Assembly: GCA_043736515.1 (NCBI GenBank)
Contig: JAYTCK010000007.1
Location: forward strand, 1 to 36,180
DNA from: MHLP01 sp043736515
Lineage (GTDB): Bacteria > Patescibacteriota > Minisyncoccia > Phycocordibacterales > UBA6899
DNA: 36,180 nt
Reading direction: 5' to 3'
Below the pieces are notes generated by a model. That model ran no database searches. It saw only the letters and a program-made list of their open reading frames with translations, and was not told the origin of the DNA. Both the position numbers and the translations under genes were made by a program. The first letter of the stretch is position 1, and each line of letters starts with the position of its first letter. Below, piece by piece: positions 8,290 through 17,355 of the stretch.

Positions 8290-8295
8290 GATAAT
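8290..8295 (+). promoter_or_regulatory. Putative -10 box of the rpe-like gene
   Basis: GATAAT (8290-8295) is preceded by TGC, so it resembles an extended -10 element. It lies 11 nt before the ATG at 8307, giving a leader of only about 4-5 nt. No clear -35 element is visible. Confidence 0.4.
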
Positions 8296-8306
8296 CATAG
8301 GTACAC

Positions 8307-9017
8307 ATGACTGAAATTATTCCTGCAATAATGCCTGATTCTTTTAATGACTTAGTTGCGAAAGCGACACGGATTAAGGGGGTATTACCCTTAGCGCAGA
8401 TCGACATTATGGATGGGGTGTTCGTAGGGTCAAAAAGCTGGCCATATCGGAATGCTGGAGAAGCAAACGATGTACACTTTCTTGGAATGAAAAATCAAGA
8501 AGAGGCACTGCCTTTTTTTGAGGAGCTTGATTATGAGATCGATCTTATGATCGCGGAGCCGGAAAAACACATTGAGGAATGGTTGCCGCTCGGAGCGAGC
8601 CGTCTGATTTTTCATATTGAATCGATCAAGAACCACGAACTCTTTTTTAATCACGATTTTTTTATTGAGGGAGCCCGCCAGATAGGGGGACAAACAGTTA
8701 TCGAAGTGGGTCTCGCCATTGACCCAGGGACACCACTTGAAAAAATTGAACAGTACATCGAGAAGTTTGATTTTATACAGTGCATGGGCATTGCAAAGAT
8801 CGGATATCAGGGCGAGCCTTTTGATGAGCGTGTTCTTGCTCATGTCAACGCACTGCGCATAAAGTACCCCAACTTACCTATTAGCATAGATGGGGGAGTC
8901 AACCTTGAGAGCGCGCCACTTCTTCGCGCGGCTGGTGCTACCCGACTTGTTTCAGGCTCTGCAATATTCAACAGTGAGGATATGCTGGATACCATCCTAA
9001 AACTGAAAGGTGCATAA
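8307..9017 (+). CDS. Ribulose-phosphate 3-epimerase-like protein (divergent active site)
   Basis: This 236-aa TIM-barrel protein is related to Rpe, which converts ribulose 5-phosphate to xylulose 5-phosphate. Matching segments are QIDIMDGVFV (31-40), a FHIES segment (102-106), SIDGGVNL (193-200) and VSGSAIF (215-221). Several catalytic features differ from the family. The metal-ligand His of H-x-D-x-M-D is Gln31. The His of D-V-H-L-M is Asp79 (EIDLM). The Ser of I-A-P-S is Ala7. The phosphate loop NPGFGGQ is replaced by AKIGYQG. Asp33 and Asp195 remain. It may use another metal set or act on a different substrate. Context between rpiB and tktN supports a pentose-phosphate role. Confidence 0.75.
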   Translation: MTEIIPAIMPDSFNDLVAKATRIKGVLPLAQIDIMDGVFVGSKSWPYRNAGEANDVHFLGMKNQEEALPFFEELDYEIDLMIAEPEKHIEEWLPLGASRLIFHIESIKNHELFFNHDFFIEGARQIGGQTVIEVGLAIDPGTPLEKIEQYIEKFDFIQCMGIAKIGYQGEPFDERVLAHVNALRIKYPNLPISIDGGVNLESAPLLRAAGATRLVSGSAIFNSEDMLDTILKLKGA

Positions 9018-9023
9018 ACTGTG

Positions 9024-9051
9024 AGGCACTTTCGGGGCGCTGTTGTATAAT
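9024..9051 (+). promoter_or_regulatory. Putative promoter for tktN
   Basis: AGGCAC (9024-9029), a 16-bp spacer and a perfect TATAAT (9046-9051) lie between the rpe-like gene and tktN. The -35 match is weak. The predicted leader before the ATG at 9112 is about 53 nt, AT-rich at its end and without a Shine-Dalgarno. Confidence 0.5.
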
Positions 9052-9111
9052 GAAAGGGACACGTGGCTTGGATTACCATTTGATATGTTAGGTATATTTT
9101 TATTTTGAATT

Positions 9112-10011
9112 ATGGAGCACTTACACGATGAGAAGATAAAGCGGCTTGAGCTTACGGCAAACGATATTCGTGAGACGATCATTGAGATGCTAATCAACGC
9201 AGGCAGCGGACACACCGCGGGACCACTCGACATGGCGGACATTTTCACCGTGCTCTATTTTCATGCGATGCGGCACGATCCAAAAAATCCCGGATGGGAA
9301 GATCGCGATCGTTTGATCCTCTCAAACGGCCACATCGCACCAGTGCTGTATGCAGCCATGGCTCATGTAGGATATTTTTCAATCGACGAAGCGCGTACCA
9401 CACTCCGCAAATTCGGTTCTCGTCTTCAAGGACACCCACATCGTGAGTGGTTGCCGGGGCTTGAGACGTCATCTGGGCCCCTGGGCTCCGGACTCTCGCA
9501 GGCTGTCGGGATGGCGCTGGGGGATAGGATGGATCGCGGCCGCCAATCCAACCGTTTTTATTACTGCCTGATGGGCGACGGCGAACTTAATTGTGGACAA
9601 AACTGGGAGGCCATGATGTTGGCGGGAAAAGAAAATATTCACAATCTCATTGCAATTATTGATCGCAACAATATTCAGATTGATGGATTTACTGAAGACA
9701 TTATGCCCCTTGAGCCGCTGGCTGATAAGTGGCGCGCCTTCAACTGGCATGTGCAGGAGATCGACGGGCACAACCTCGAGTCAATCAACAACGCAATCCA
9801 AGAAGCGAAGGCAGTGTTTAACAGCCCGTCGGTGATTATCGCAAACACCATTCCCGGAAAAGGCGTGGACTTCACCGAGCGCCGCTTTGAATGGCACGGC
9901 AACCCTCCCGGCAAAGGTCCAGGCGATGTTGTGGCAAAAGACAAACAGGGGACAGAAGCGCTGAATGAACTCCGTACGCTTCGCGGTTTAATTAAAAGTG
10001 AACACGAATAA
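9112..10011 (+). CDS. Transketolase, N-terminal (ThDP-binding) subunit
   Basis: This 299-aa protein is the pyrophosphate-binding half of a split transketolase, which moves two-carbon ketol units between pentose and hexose phosphates. It starts with the SGHTAGPLDMAD segment (32-43), has SNGH (71-74), SSGPLGSGLSQAVGMALG (120-137), and the ThDP/Mg motif GDGELNCGQNW starting at residue 155 and ending with NN at 186-187. The C-terminus contains PGKGVDF. The partner half (tktC) is not adjacent: it lies 2.8 kb downstream, beyond a large surface-protein gene that starts 2 nt after this stop. Split transketolases are known in archaea and CPR bacteria, but normally with neighbouring halves. There is no Shine-Dalgarno before the ATG. 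Confidence 0.93.
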   Translation: MEHLHDEKIKRLELTANDIRETIIEMLINAGSGHTAGPLDMADIFTVLYFHAMRHDPKNPGWEDRDRLILSNGHIAPVLYAAMAHVGYFSIDEARTTLRKFGSRLQGHPHREWLPGLETSSGPLGSGLSQAVGMALGDRMDRGRQSNRFYYCLMGDGELNCGQNWEAMMLAGKENIHNLIAIIDRNNIQIDGFTEDIMPLEPLADKWRAFNWHVQEIDGHNLESINNAIQEAKAVFNSPSVIIANTIPGKGVDFTERRFEWHGNPPGKGPGDVVAKDKQGTEALNELRTLRGLIKSEHE

Positions 10012-10013
10012 AC

Positions 10014-12779
10014 ATGAACGAAACAGTAAAAGTTAACTCAAGATTACAAAAGTTTACGTATCCTCTGTTTGTTATTTTTGCATTTGTCGTCCTTGCTGCG
10101 GTCGGGTATGCGCAAACTTCAGCCATTCCTGCCCCAAATATTATTTGGCTCACAGAAAATACCCCTGGCGTAATGGCACTTCGTTGGGAGCGCGTGGGTG
10201 AGAAAGACACCAGGATTCTTGGTTGGCATATTTACCGCGATGGCTCCCGTCATGCCTGGGTAGCCGAGGGCAACAATTTTACTAATGACTGGACCGAAAC
10301 TCTGGTATCAGGTGATAATTTGGCGCATCAGTATTTTGTAAAAGCTGATGCGGGTGCGATCACTGAAGCACTTTCTTCAATCACAGTCACACGCACAGTA
10401 GCCGCAACAACCGCAACCATAACAACAACCACTACCCCCCCAGCACCGCCAACAAACTTTACTGCCGGTACTCCAACGAGTACCACCACTCCGCTCTCTT
10501 GGACCGCCTCACTCAATGCGGATAAGTACAACATATCTCGGCAGGTTCCCGGCTCAGCATCGTGGATTGTTGTGGTTCAAGTGACGACAGGAACCTCATA
10601 CACAGACACTGGACTGACACCGGCAACCACCTATAGTTATCGTATTGATGCGTGTCTTTCGGGAACCGGTTGCTCGACTACATATACGTATTTAAATAAT
10701 GTGACCACAGCATCTGCCACTACGGCCACCACGCTCTCTGCACCGACAAATCTCACCGTTACTTTTCTGGCGACGGGAGGACAGTTTGCCCCCAATCCTA
10801 GTGTTAAATTGACGTGGCAACCAGTGACAGGGGCGGATCAATACAAACTCTTTTCCCGACCCCAAGGAGGGACAACGTGGATGTTAAGAGCGAGTTTACC
10901 TGGGAATTTCACCTCTGGAGAAATTGATGCAGGGAATATGAGTGGAACCTATGACTTTAAGGTGCAGGCGTGCAATGTTGCCGCCCAACAGTGTTCGGGA
11001 GATTCAAATATTATGGTCACGACGATTCCCGGTTCGGCTACGACCGCAGCCTCTGGTCTGACAGTGGCAAGCTCGTCTATTTCAAAAAACCCCCTGACAG
11101 CAGGAGAAATGCAAATAGCAAAAGCAACCATCCACTCAGCAACAAGTTTCTCCAACCTCAATGTGGAGATACGAATATATAATTCAAGCGATACTATGGT
11201 TGGAAGTCAAAAATTTCCTGGGGTAAACTTTGCTGCCGGCACCGCATCCTCGTTTCAATTCAACTATCTGTCCAGCGCAACTCTGAATCCAGGGACTTAT
11301 ACTGTTGGTGTTGGCGTATGGAGCTCAACATATTCAATTAACTATTTAGCCAGCCCGCTTCACTCATTTACCGTGGTGGCTCCTGATACCACAAACCCCA
11401 CAGCAACCACCACGACAACAACAAAGATCCTTGTGACTCCGACGGTAGAGAAAGGCACGACATTCTGTGATAGTTCGACGGGCATCCGCAGTACAACAAT
11501 AATCTTTAAGGCAAACCCCACGAGCGGAGCATACTTTAAAATTATGCGTAATGGAGTGTACTTCGGAACGAAAGAGCCTGGCACATACACATTTTCCAAT
11601 GCCATATGGCGCTGGGAAGCGATTGCAAAACCGGGCTTTATGTTTGATCATGTGCCGACGAATGAGTTTATCCTCAATCAACAGTGCGACAGCGCAGCAC
11701 CACCCACCGCGTCTCCAACGCCCCCACCTCCGACGCCTCTGCCTCAACCCCAACCTCCGACAACAACAGCTCCAACTCCGCCACCCACTATACTTCCGGT
11801 AACAAATACAACAAATACGTCAAACCTCACCATTTCGTCACCCGCAATACTCGAGCCAGTTGCGGCGGTCACCACAGTAGAGCAGTATTCAAGTTACTGC
11901 GCCGACCCCCGCAATCATGCGGAGTGTCAAACCTACGCAACTGAAAAAATAATCGTTGCAACTCAACCCGGTTCTACTGCGGGAGAGGCGCCTGTTGTCA
12001 ATGAAGACGTTACAAAAGTACTCGCTCAGCGTCTGGGTGTGCGTATGTTCCAGGACACGGATAGTGATGGGATTATAGACTATGATGAAGTCAATATTTA
12101 TGGCACCAACCCCAAGAATGCTGATACGAACGGCGACGGAGGAAGTGACGGTGATCAACTGCTTATGGGGACAGACCCACTGGCTCAAAAAGTAGCACCA
12201 ACAGCTCTAGGTGACGCATCAACAATGGAAATGGAAACTTCCTATACAAATCCTAACGCTATTGTGTACGAAAACCCCAAACTCCTTGGAGAAAAGAGAA
12301 CACATCTCCTTGCCATCAAGAATGTCGAGGGCAGAATTAAGACAAATCCTGAGACTAGTGCGACATCCACAACACTCGTGCTTACTGGAGTAGCACTTCC
12401 CAACAGTTTTGTGACGCTCTACATTTTTTCCGAGCCTATTGTCGTTCGGGTGAAAGCTGATGCATCGGGAGCATGGGTGTATACATTGGATCAGGAACTT
12501 CCCGATGGGTCACATGAAGTCGTGAGTGCGATTACGGATACCGGTGGACGCATTCTTGCGAAATCTGAAGCAGCACCGTTTATCAAAACTGCCGCAGCCG
12601 TTTCGTTTGGAACAGTAGATCTTCTTCCCAGCCAGGCCGCTCCGAGCTTTTTTTCGGGAACATATTTTTACCTTTTTGTTGCGTTGTTTATCGCTCTCTT
12701 GCTTGTGGCATTTGCCGTTATCGGAATGATGGTTAAACAGAAAGGTGCGCGTGAAGGGGATGGGGGAATGGCGCTCTAA
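10014..12779 (+). CDS. Membrane-anchored FN3/Ig surface protein with Asp-rich calcium-type loops (paralog A)
   Basis: This 921-aa protein has a signal peptide (about 13-34). Three FN3-like domains follow (about 38-128, 143-235 and 240-340), then a CARDB-like beta domain (about 350-455), a further beta domain with PTSGAYFKIMRNG (about 475-560), and a Pro/Thr linker (about 565-620). A short Cys motif, YCADPRNHAECQTYA, is at about 628-642. Asp-rich loops resembling TSP3/EF-hand calcium repeats lie at about 681-721 (DTDSDGIIDYDE, DTNGDGGSD). A final Ig-like domain (about 785-868; NSFVTLYIFSEPIVVRVKAD) precedes a membrane helix (about 884-906). The last 300 residues are clearly paralogous to the 13837 protein. 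It starts 2 nt after tktN, so the two are probably co-transcribed. A C7 tract is at 10435-10441. Confidence 0.82.
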   Translation: MNETVKVNSRLQKFTYPLFVIFAFVVLAAVGYAQTSAIPAPNIIWLTENTPGVMALRWERVGEKDTRILGWHIYRDGSRHAWVAEGNNFTNDWTETLVSGDNLAHQYFVKADAGAITEALSSITVTRTVAATTATITTTTTPPAPPTNFTAGTPTSTTTPLSWTASLNADKYNISRQVPGSASWIVVVQVTTGTSYTDTGLTPATTYSYRIDACLSGTGCSTTYTYLNNVTTASATTATTLSAPTNLTVTFLATGGQFAPNPSVKLTWQPVTGADQYKLFSRPQGGTTWMLRASLPGNFTSGEIDAGNMSGTYDFKVQACNVAAQQCSGDSNIMVTTIPGSATTAASGLTVASSSISKNPLTAGEMQIAKATIHSATSFSNLNVEIRIYNSSDTMVGSQKFPGVNFAAGTASSFQFNYLSSATLNPGTYTVGVGVWSSTYSINYLASPLHSFTVVAPDTTNPTATTTTTTKILVTPTVEKGTTFCDSSTGIRSTTIIFKANPTSGAYFKIMRNGVYFGTKEPGTYTFSNAIWRWEAIAKPGFMFDHVPTNEFILNQQCDSAAPPTASPTPPPPTPLPQPQPPTTTAPTPPPTILPVTNTTNTSNLTISSPAILEPVAAVTTVEQYSSYCADPRNHAECQTYATEKIIVATQPGSTAGEAPVVNEDVTKVLAQRLGVRMFQDTDSDGIIDYDEVNIYGTNPKNADTNGDGGSDGDQLLMGTDPLAQKVAPTALGDASTMEMETSYTNPNAIVYENPKLLGEKRTHLLAIKNVEGRIKTNPETSATSTTLVLTGVALPNSFVTLYIFSEPIVVRVKADASGAWVYTLDQELPDGSHEVVSAITDTGGRILAKSEAAPFIKTAAAVSFGTVDLLPSQAAPSFFSGTYFYLFVALFIALLLVAFAVIGMMVKQKGAREGDGGMAL

Positions 12780-12812
12780 TGATATCTTCTCGTGCTGCAA
12801 AAGTGATATCAG

Positions 12813-12821
12813 TGGTATAAT
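12813..12821 (+). promoter_or_regulatory. Extended -10 promoter for tktC
   Basis: TGGTATAAT (12813-12821) is an extended -10 element between paralog A and tktC, giving the second transketolase half its own promoter. A CTGCAA at 12795-12800 could be a weak -35 with a short 15-bp spacer. Two GATATC palindromes (12781-12786 and 12805-12810) flank this region at 24-bp spacing and could be an operator, which is speculative. Confidence 0.6.
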
Positions 12822-12839
12822 TGTTCATAATAATTCAAC

Positions 12840-13829
12840 ATGAATCCCGCAATACTTAATCCAAAAGTTTTTGAAAAAGACGTCGAAGGAGCTCCAATTC
12901 GCAATGGTTTTGGTGAGGGACTACTCGCTTCCGGCGAAAAGGATCATCGCATTGTTGCGTTGTGTGCCGACCTTACTGATTCAACAAAAATGCTGGCGTT
13001 TGCGAAGAAATTTCCTGAGCGATTTGTTCAAGTTGGCATCGGAGAACAATCTATGGCATCAGTTGCATCAGGACTAGCAGCAATGGGCAAGATTCCATTC
13101 TTCAGTTCCTATGCAATGTTTTCTCCCGGACGTAACTGGGAGCAGATTCGCACAACAATCGCCTACAATAATCAGAACTGTAAAATCATCGGATCACATG
13201 CAGGTATTTCTGTCGGCCCCGACGGGGGAACGCACCAGGCAGTCGAGGACATGGGGCTTATGCGTATGATTCCACGCATGACCGTTATTGCACCCTGCGA
13301 CTCGATTGAGGCAAAGAAAGCCACACTCGCCGCGGCTGCGTGGGATGGTCCGGTGTACATACGACTTGCCCGCGAGGCAACACCAATTGTGACCACCGAG
13401 GAGACTCCATTTGCTATAGGAGAGGGACAATTATTTTTTGCTCCCAAAGAGGGAATGAAGGCACAAGCCGCAATCATCGCGACTGGCTCGCTAGTATATA
13501 ACGCCCTTATTGCAGCAAAGCAGCTTGAAACCGAAGGCATTGGTGTGAAAATGCTGAATCTTCCGACCGTAAAGCCACTCGATGAGGGATCTGTATTGAA
13601 CCTTGCCCGCGAGTGCGGCGCAATTGTCACAGTAGAGGAGCATCAGCGTATGGGTGGCATGGGTAGCGCCGTCGCAGAATTCCTTGCAAGAACACATCCG
13701 ACAAAACAAGAATTTATAGGCGTGAACGACCAGTTTGGCCAATCCGGTACACCTGATGAACTTGTCGAGCATTACGGCATGGGTATAGCAGCAATAGTTG
13801 ATGCGGTGAAACGGGTAATCGCGCGCTAG
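12840..13829 (+). CDS. Transketolase, C-terminal (pyrimidine-binding) subunit
   Basis: This 329-aa protein is the Pyr plus C-terminal half of a split transketolase. RNGFGEGLL (21-29) starts the Pyr domain. The conserved Glu69 in VGIGEQSMAS is the residue that activates the ThDP aminopyrimidine. SHAGISVGPDGGTHQA and DGPVYIRLAREATP are family segments. The C-terminal domain contains VTVEEHQRMGGMGSAV. It must pair with the N-terminal half at 9112, and the two proteins together (628 aa) match the usual single-chain length of about 660. It has its own extended -10 promoter. The next gene begins 7 nt after the stop, with a Shine-Dalgarno (GGAG) overlapping that gap. There is no Shine-Dalgarno before this start. 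Confidence 0.93.
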   Translation: MNPAILNPKVFEKDVEGAPIRNGFGEGLLASGEKDHRIVALCADLTDSTKMLAFAKKFPERFVQVGIGEQSMASVASGLAAMGKIPFFSSYAMFSPGRNWEQIRTTIAYNNQNCKIIGSHAGISVGPDGGTHQAVEDMGLMRMIPRMTVIAPCDSIEAKKATLAAAAWDGPVYIRLAREATPIVTTEETPFAIGEGQLFFAPKEGMKAQAAIIATGSLVYNALIAAKQLETEGIGVKMLNLPTVKPLDEGSVLNLARECGAIVTVEEHQRMGGMGSAVAEFLARTHPTKQEFIGVNDQFGQSGTPDELVEHYGMGIAAIVDAVKRVIAR

Positions 13830-13836
13830 GAGTAAC

Positions 13837-15957
13837 ATGCGAAAAAAATTTCCTGAAAGACATTTTGTTTCGCATATCGCAACGCATGTGGTCGGTGCAT
13901 TTATTGTATTTGGCATAGCAGTAGCTGCAGCATATCTGACCAACGGTGCTTTTGCACAAACACTCAGTACTCCTATTGTGGGCAACGTATCACCCACGCC
14001 TTCCACGCAAATTATCGTCGAAGAAACAGCACCTGTTTCTTTCGCCGTTACCCCAGCTCCAGAGACAGATTGTTCGGGTGTTCAGCCTATGACCCGAGTG
14101 TTGTTTGCCATCTCGCCCCTTTCGGGAGGCACATTTGCCGTCACCTCTAATTCGGGTGTGAGTGACATGAAACTCTCGTGGGGGGAACATCCGCTTCCGA
14201 ATGGAGTATATATGTGGCAAGGAACTCCGAATTTAGGATTTATTAGCGGAGACAGTAATTCCGGTACCTTTGAATTAAAAGGGGTGTGCGCAGGCTCGTA
14301 TCCAGCTCTTGGAAGCGAAATGAGTGTAACAAGTACAGGAGCAGGCTCGGCAACCACAGATACTCCCACGATTATTGAAATGCTCCCACCTCATTCATCA
14401 TCGTTTGTGCCGACAATACTCTCCCGCCCAGCTATGAAAATGTTTACGAATAACATTCCGGTCACGGGGGCTACTCCGATATTTGACGATGAAGCCATAG
14501 AGTTTCGTGTTGAAGTGGCTGCTGCAAGTAAAATAACTCTCGTTGCATACGCAAAAGCAACAGGCAAGACAATTCAAATCGGAAATGCAGTCATTGATAA
14601 TTTGCTCTCAACCCGGAGTACGGATATTTGGGTCTATTATTGGGGTGTAGCAAATGTCCCCGAAGGACAATACATTCTTAAAGCTCACGTGGTCCGAAGT
14701 GGCAACTCGACCATCGATACGCTCCCCACTTCAATAACGATTGAGCACAAGGGAGCCGCTTCAGCTTCCGATAACGCATATAGTAGCGACAAAGACAATA
14801 CAGTAGCAACCTCACTTTCTGTCACACTTCCCGAAAAAGAGGAGATACTTCTGCGGGTGAATGAGCCAAGTGCTTGTACGAACTCATTAGAATGTAGGAC
14901 GTTCTGTGAGAGTGAGGAGTCCGGGGTATGCACCTCTTATGCGCGATCTGTCGTATATGGAGAAGAAGAAACAACACAGTCATTTGCAGATGGTATTTCC
15001 GCTGAGCGGGTGATGCTCATGCTCTCCGAGCCTAGGCGCCGACCTCAAGAGCTGCCTGAGGTGGTGACCAATGCGGAAGAATTTTTTGCCTACTGCGCGG
15101 AATTGGCAAATGAGGAAGTTTGCACCAAAGCGATCGTGAAAAATGATTTGGCGACCCACGAATCCCTTAATGAAAAAAAAGCAGCACTTGCACGTCTGAC
15201 CGCAGAGGAGAAGCGTATATGGAGCGAGCGTGTTGGCGCACGTGAATTTATTGATTCCGACAAGGACGATATTACCGATTATGACGAGATAAATATGTAT
15301 CGGACGGATCCAGAGGATGAGGATACAGATAATGACGGTTTTGGCGATAGTGAGGAAATTATTGCACGCACAAATCCGAATGGGAATTCCGACAATCTAG
15401 GATTGCGAACGGCAGAAGGTGACGCCAGCGCTGACGAAGAAGTGCAACTTGAAAATCCACTCATCTCAGGCACAACCAATAGCACGCTTCTCACAGTTTC
15501 GTCAGTGAGCGCGCTTGAGGTTGGAACTGATGAGGAGGGTAATGCGACCGTAAAAACATTACGATTAGCCGGAGTATCACCTCCAAATAGCTTTGTCACA
15601 TTATTTGTGTATTCAGACCCAATCGTTGTCACCGTAAAGGCGGACGCGACCGGCGCATGGACATATACACTCGACCGGGAACTCCCTGATGGCACACATC
15701 ATGTGATCAGTACTATTACTGATGGAGGAGGACGCATTCTGGCAAAATCCGTACCACTTCCGTTCGTGAAAGAAGCTGCTGCTGTATCCATTGGAGAAAC
15801 ACTGCCGATTAATCCTGTGGCGCCAACCTTTTTTGGCGGCGCGTCACTCTACGGAATTATTGCGATCGTCATTGCGCTGCTCGGTGTTTCATTTTCCGTG
15901 CTTGGGCTCGCGGTCCACAGGAAGGAAGGAGTTTTAACTACTCATCACAGCACGTAA
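13837..15957 (+). CDS. Membrane-anchored surface protein with Asp-rich calcium-type loops (paralog B)
   Basis: This 706-aa protein has a signal peptide (about 12-34). The first 330 residues are beta-rich, with Cys pairs and no clear named family. Two Cys motifs resemble that of paralog A: about 348-366 (CTNSLECRTFCESEESGVC) and about 415-430 (FFAYCAELANEEVC). A short helix leads to SERVGAREFIDSDKDDITDY and TSP3-like Asp loops (about 471-515; DTDNDGFGDSEE). An Ig-like domain follows (about 560-650; NSFVTLFVYSDPIVVTVKAD, GAWTYTLDRELPDGTHH), and a membrane helix (about 666-690). The last ~250 residues align clearly with the 10014 protein, so both come from one duplication. The Shine-Dalgarno AGGAG overlaps the tktC stop, indicating co-translation with tktC, and the kinase gene follows 1 nt after the stop. 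Confidence 0.82.
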   Translation: MRKKFPERHFVSHIATHVVGAFIVFGIAVAAAYLTNGAFAQTLSTPIVGNVSPTPSTQIIVEETAPVSFAVTPAPETDCSGVQPMTRVLFAISPLSGGTFAVTSNSGVSDMKLSWGEHPLPNGVYMWQGTPNLGFISGDSNSGTFELKGVCAGSYPALGSEMSVTSTGAGSATTDTPTIIEMLPPHSSSFVPTILSRPAMKMFTNNIPVTGATPIFDDEAIEFRVEVAAASKITLVAYAKATGKTIQIGNAVIDNLLSTRSTDIWVYYWGVANVPEGQYILKAHVVRSGNSTIDTLPTSITIEHKGAASASDNAYSSDKDNTVATSLSVTLPEKEEILLRVNEPSACTNSLECRTFCESEESGVCTSYARSVVYGEEETTQSFADGISAERVMLMLSEPRRRPQELPEVVTNAEEFFAYCAELANEEVCTKAIVKNDLATHESLNEKKAALARLTAEEKRIWSERVGAREFIDSDKDDITDYDEINMYRTDPEDEDTDNDGFGDSEEIIARTNPNGNSDNLGLRTAEGDASADEEVQLENPLISGTTNSTLLTVSSVSALEVGTDEEGNATVKTLRLAGVSPPNSFVTLFVYSDPIVVTVKADATGAWTYTLDRELPDGTHHVISTITDGGGRILAKSVPLPFVKEAAAVSIGETLPINPVAPTFFGGASLYGIIAIVIALLGVSFSVLGLAVHRKEGVLTTHHST

Positions 15958-15958
15958 T

Positions 15959-17317
15959 ATGAATACTTTTTCACAAATCGTGGAGCGTGGTGTGATGTTT
16001 GTGCGCAATAATCCGCAAATTATTTACACGCTGTTTTTGGTTATTGCAATCCCGCTCGCCTTCTTTTTTACAAGTGAAAAATTCCTCAAGGTTGCCCGAG
16101 ATAATCAGGATCGTCTCGAACGCGGCAGGATCGGGCTTTTGCAGGACACGTTCGCACTCTTTGCGAGTGAGCGTATGCTTGAGCCGGAATATTTGGGTCG
16201 CCGTATCGCTGAAATAGCTGCCAGCAACGAAACAATCATTCATTTTCAGATACTTGGAGCGAGTGATGGCAAGGCATACCCCATTATCGCCTCTCTGAAC
16301 GAGAAAGAGGTTGGCACTTCGCTTGAACTAGACCCGCTCTCTACGTTTCTACTTTCTGCGGCAGCCGGAGATCGTGGGCAAGTGTACGCACAAGAATTTT
16401 TTCTGGGAGGCGCACGATATTGGCGGAGTGCACGCGCCATAAATGCAACCTCGAGTAATCATGTTGCAGGTTTTGTACTCACCGATATTTCAATGGCGCA
16501 AGCGGACAAGGTATCTCTTGATAACATCCGCGATGCTTATATTGTACTTGGAATAATCATCCTGCTTATCGTGGTGCTACTTGGAAGGCAAGCGCGAATT
16601 ATTGACTACGCAAGTCTCTATGCGCGACTGAAAGAAGTTGATCAAATGAAAGATGACTTCGTATCGATGACGGCACACGAACTACGCTCACCACTTACGA
16701 TCATTCGTGGGTATGTTGATTTGCTCGGCGACGGAGAGAGATTTACCGACGCAGATAAACAAAATCTGAAAAATATTGATAATGCCGCAGTGCAGCTGAA
16801 CGGTCTGATCGGCGACATCTTGGACGTCGCAAAGCTGCAACAAGGACGCATGTCTTTTCGCTTTACCACACTCGATGTATCACTCGAGATTAATGCTGTT
16901 GTCGCAGCATTTATGAAGCCTGCACAGGACAAAGAACTTGTACTTTCATATGAAATGAAGGAGCTCCCACCTATTTCGGTTGACACCGACCGCTTCCGCC
17001 AGGTGATGGTCAATTTGGTTGGTAATGCCATCAAATATACGCCAAAGGGAGAGGTTCGTGTACTTACCTCCGTTACTGAAACCAGCCTGATGATCCGTGT
17101 CTCGGATACTGGTATGGGAATTTCTGCAGAAGACCAACAAAAGCTTTTCCAGAAATTCTTCCGAGTGAAAAACGAAGAGACGCAGAAGATTACCGGCACA
17201 GGCCTCGGACTTTGGATTACGGTAGAGATGGTGAAGCAAATGAAAGGAACAATAGGAGTAGAGTCCATCAAGGGTAAAGGCACCGATTTTATCCTCACCT
17301 TTCCAATTGTTAAATGA
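15959..17317 (+). CDS. Membrane sensor histidine kinase
   Basis: This 452-aa kinase has a membrane helix at about 19-38, an extracytoplasmic sensor (about 40-192, probably of the PDC/Cache class by size), and a second helix at about 194-213. The HisKA domain holds the phospho-acceptor His240 in MTAHELRSPLT. The ATPase domain has the N-box Asn356 (VNLVGNAIKYTP), the G1 box DTGMGI (383-388) and the G2 box GTGLGL (413-418). There is no receiver domain, and no response regulator is encoded in the window, so its partner lies elsewhere. The start is 1 nt after the stop of paralog B and lacks a Shine-Dalgarno, so translation is probably coupled. The TGA stop confirms that UGA terminates here. Confidence 0.93.
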   Translation: MNTFSQIVERGVMFVRNNPQIIYTLFLVIAIPLAFFFTSEKFLKVARDNQDRLERGRIGLLQDTFALFASERMLEPEYLGRRIAEIAASNETIIHFQILGASDGKAYPIIASLNEKEVGTSLELDPLSTFLLSAAAGDRGQVYAQEFFLGGARYWRSARAINATSSNHVAGFVLTDISMAQADKVSLDNIRDAYIVLGIIILLIVVLLGRQARIIDYASLYARLKEVDQMKDDFVSMTAHELRSPLTIIRGYVDLLGDGERFTDADKQNLKNIDNAAVQLNGLIGDILDVAKLQQGRMSFRFTTLDVSLEINAVVAAFMKPAQDKELVLSYEMKELPPISVDTDRFRQVMVNLVGNAIKYTPKGEVRVLTSVTETSLMIRVSDTGMGISAEDQQKLFQKFFRVKNEETQKITGTGLGLWITVEMVKQMKGTIGVESIKGKGTDFILTFPIVK

Positions 17318-17355
17318 TGTGGTAAAAAGGACTGAGAAATTTTTTAGGAAACCAC

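Noticed and set aside
6326..12802. Shared 12-mer CGTGCTGCAAAA at 6326 and 12791
   Set aside because: Dozens of chance 12-mer repeats are expected in 36 kb, and the contexts are not otherwise similar.
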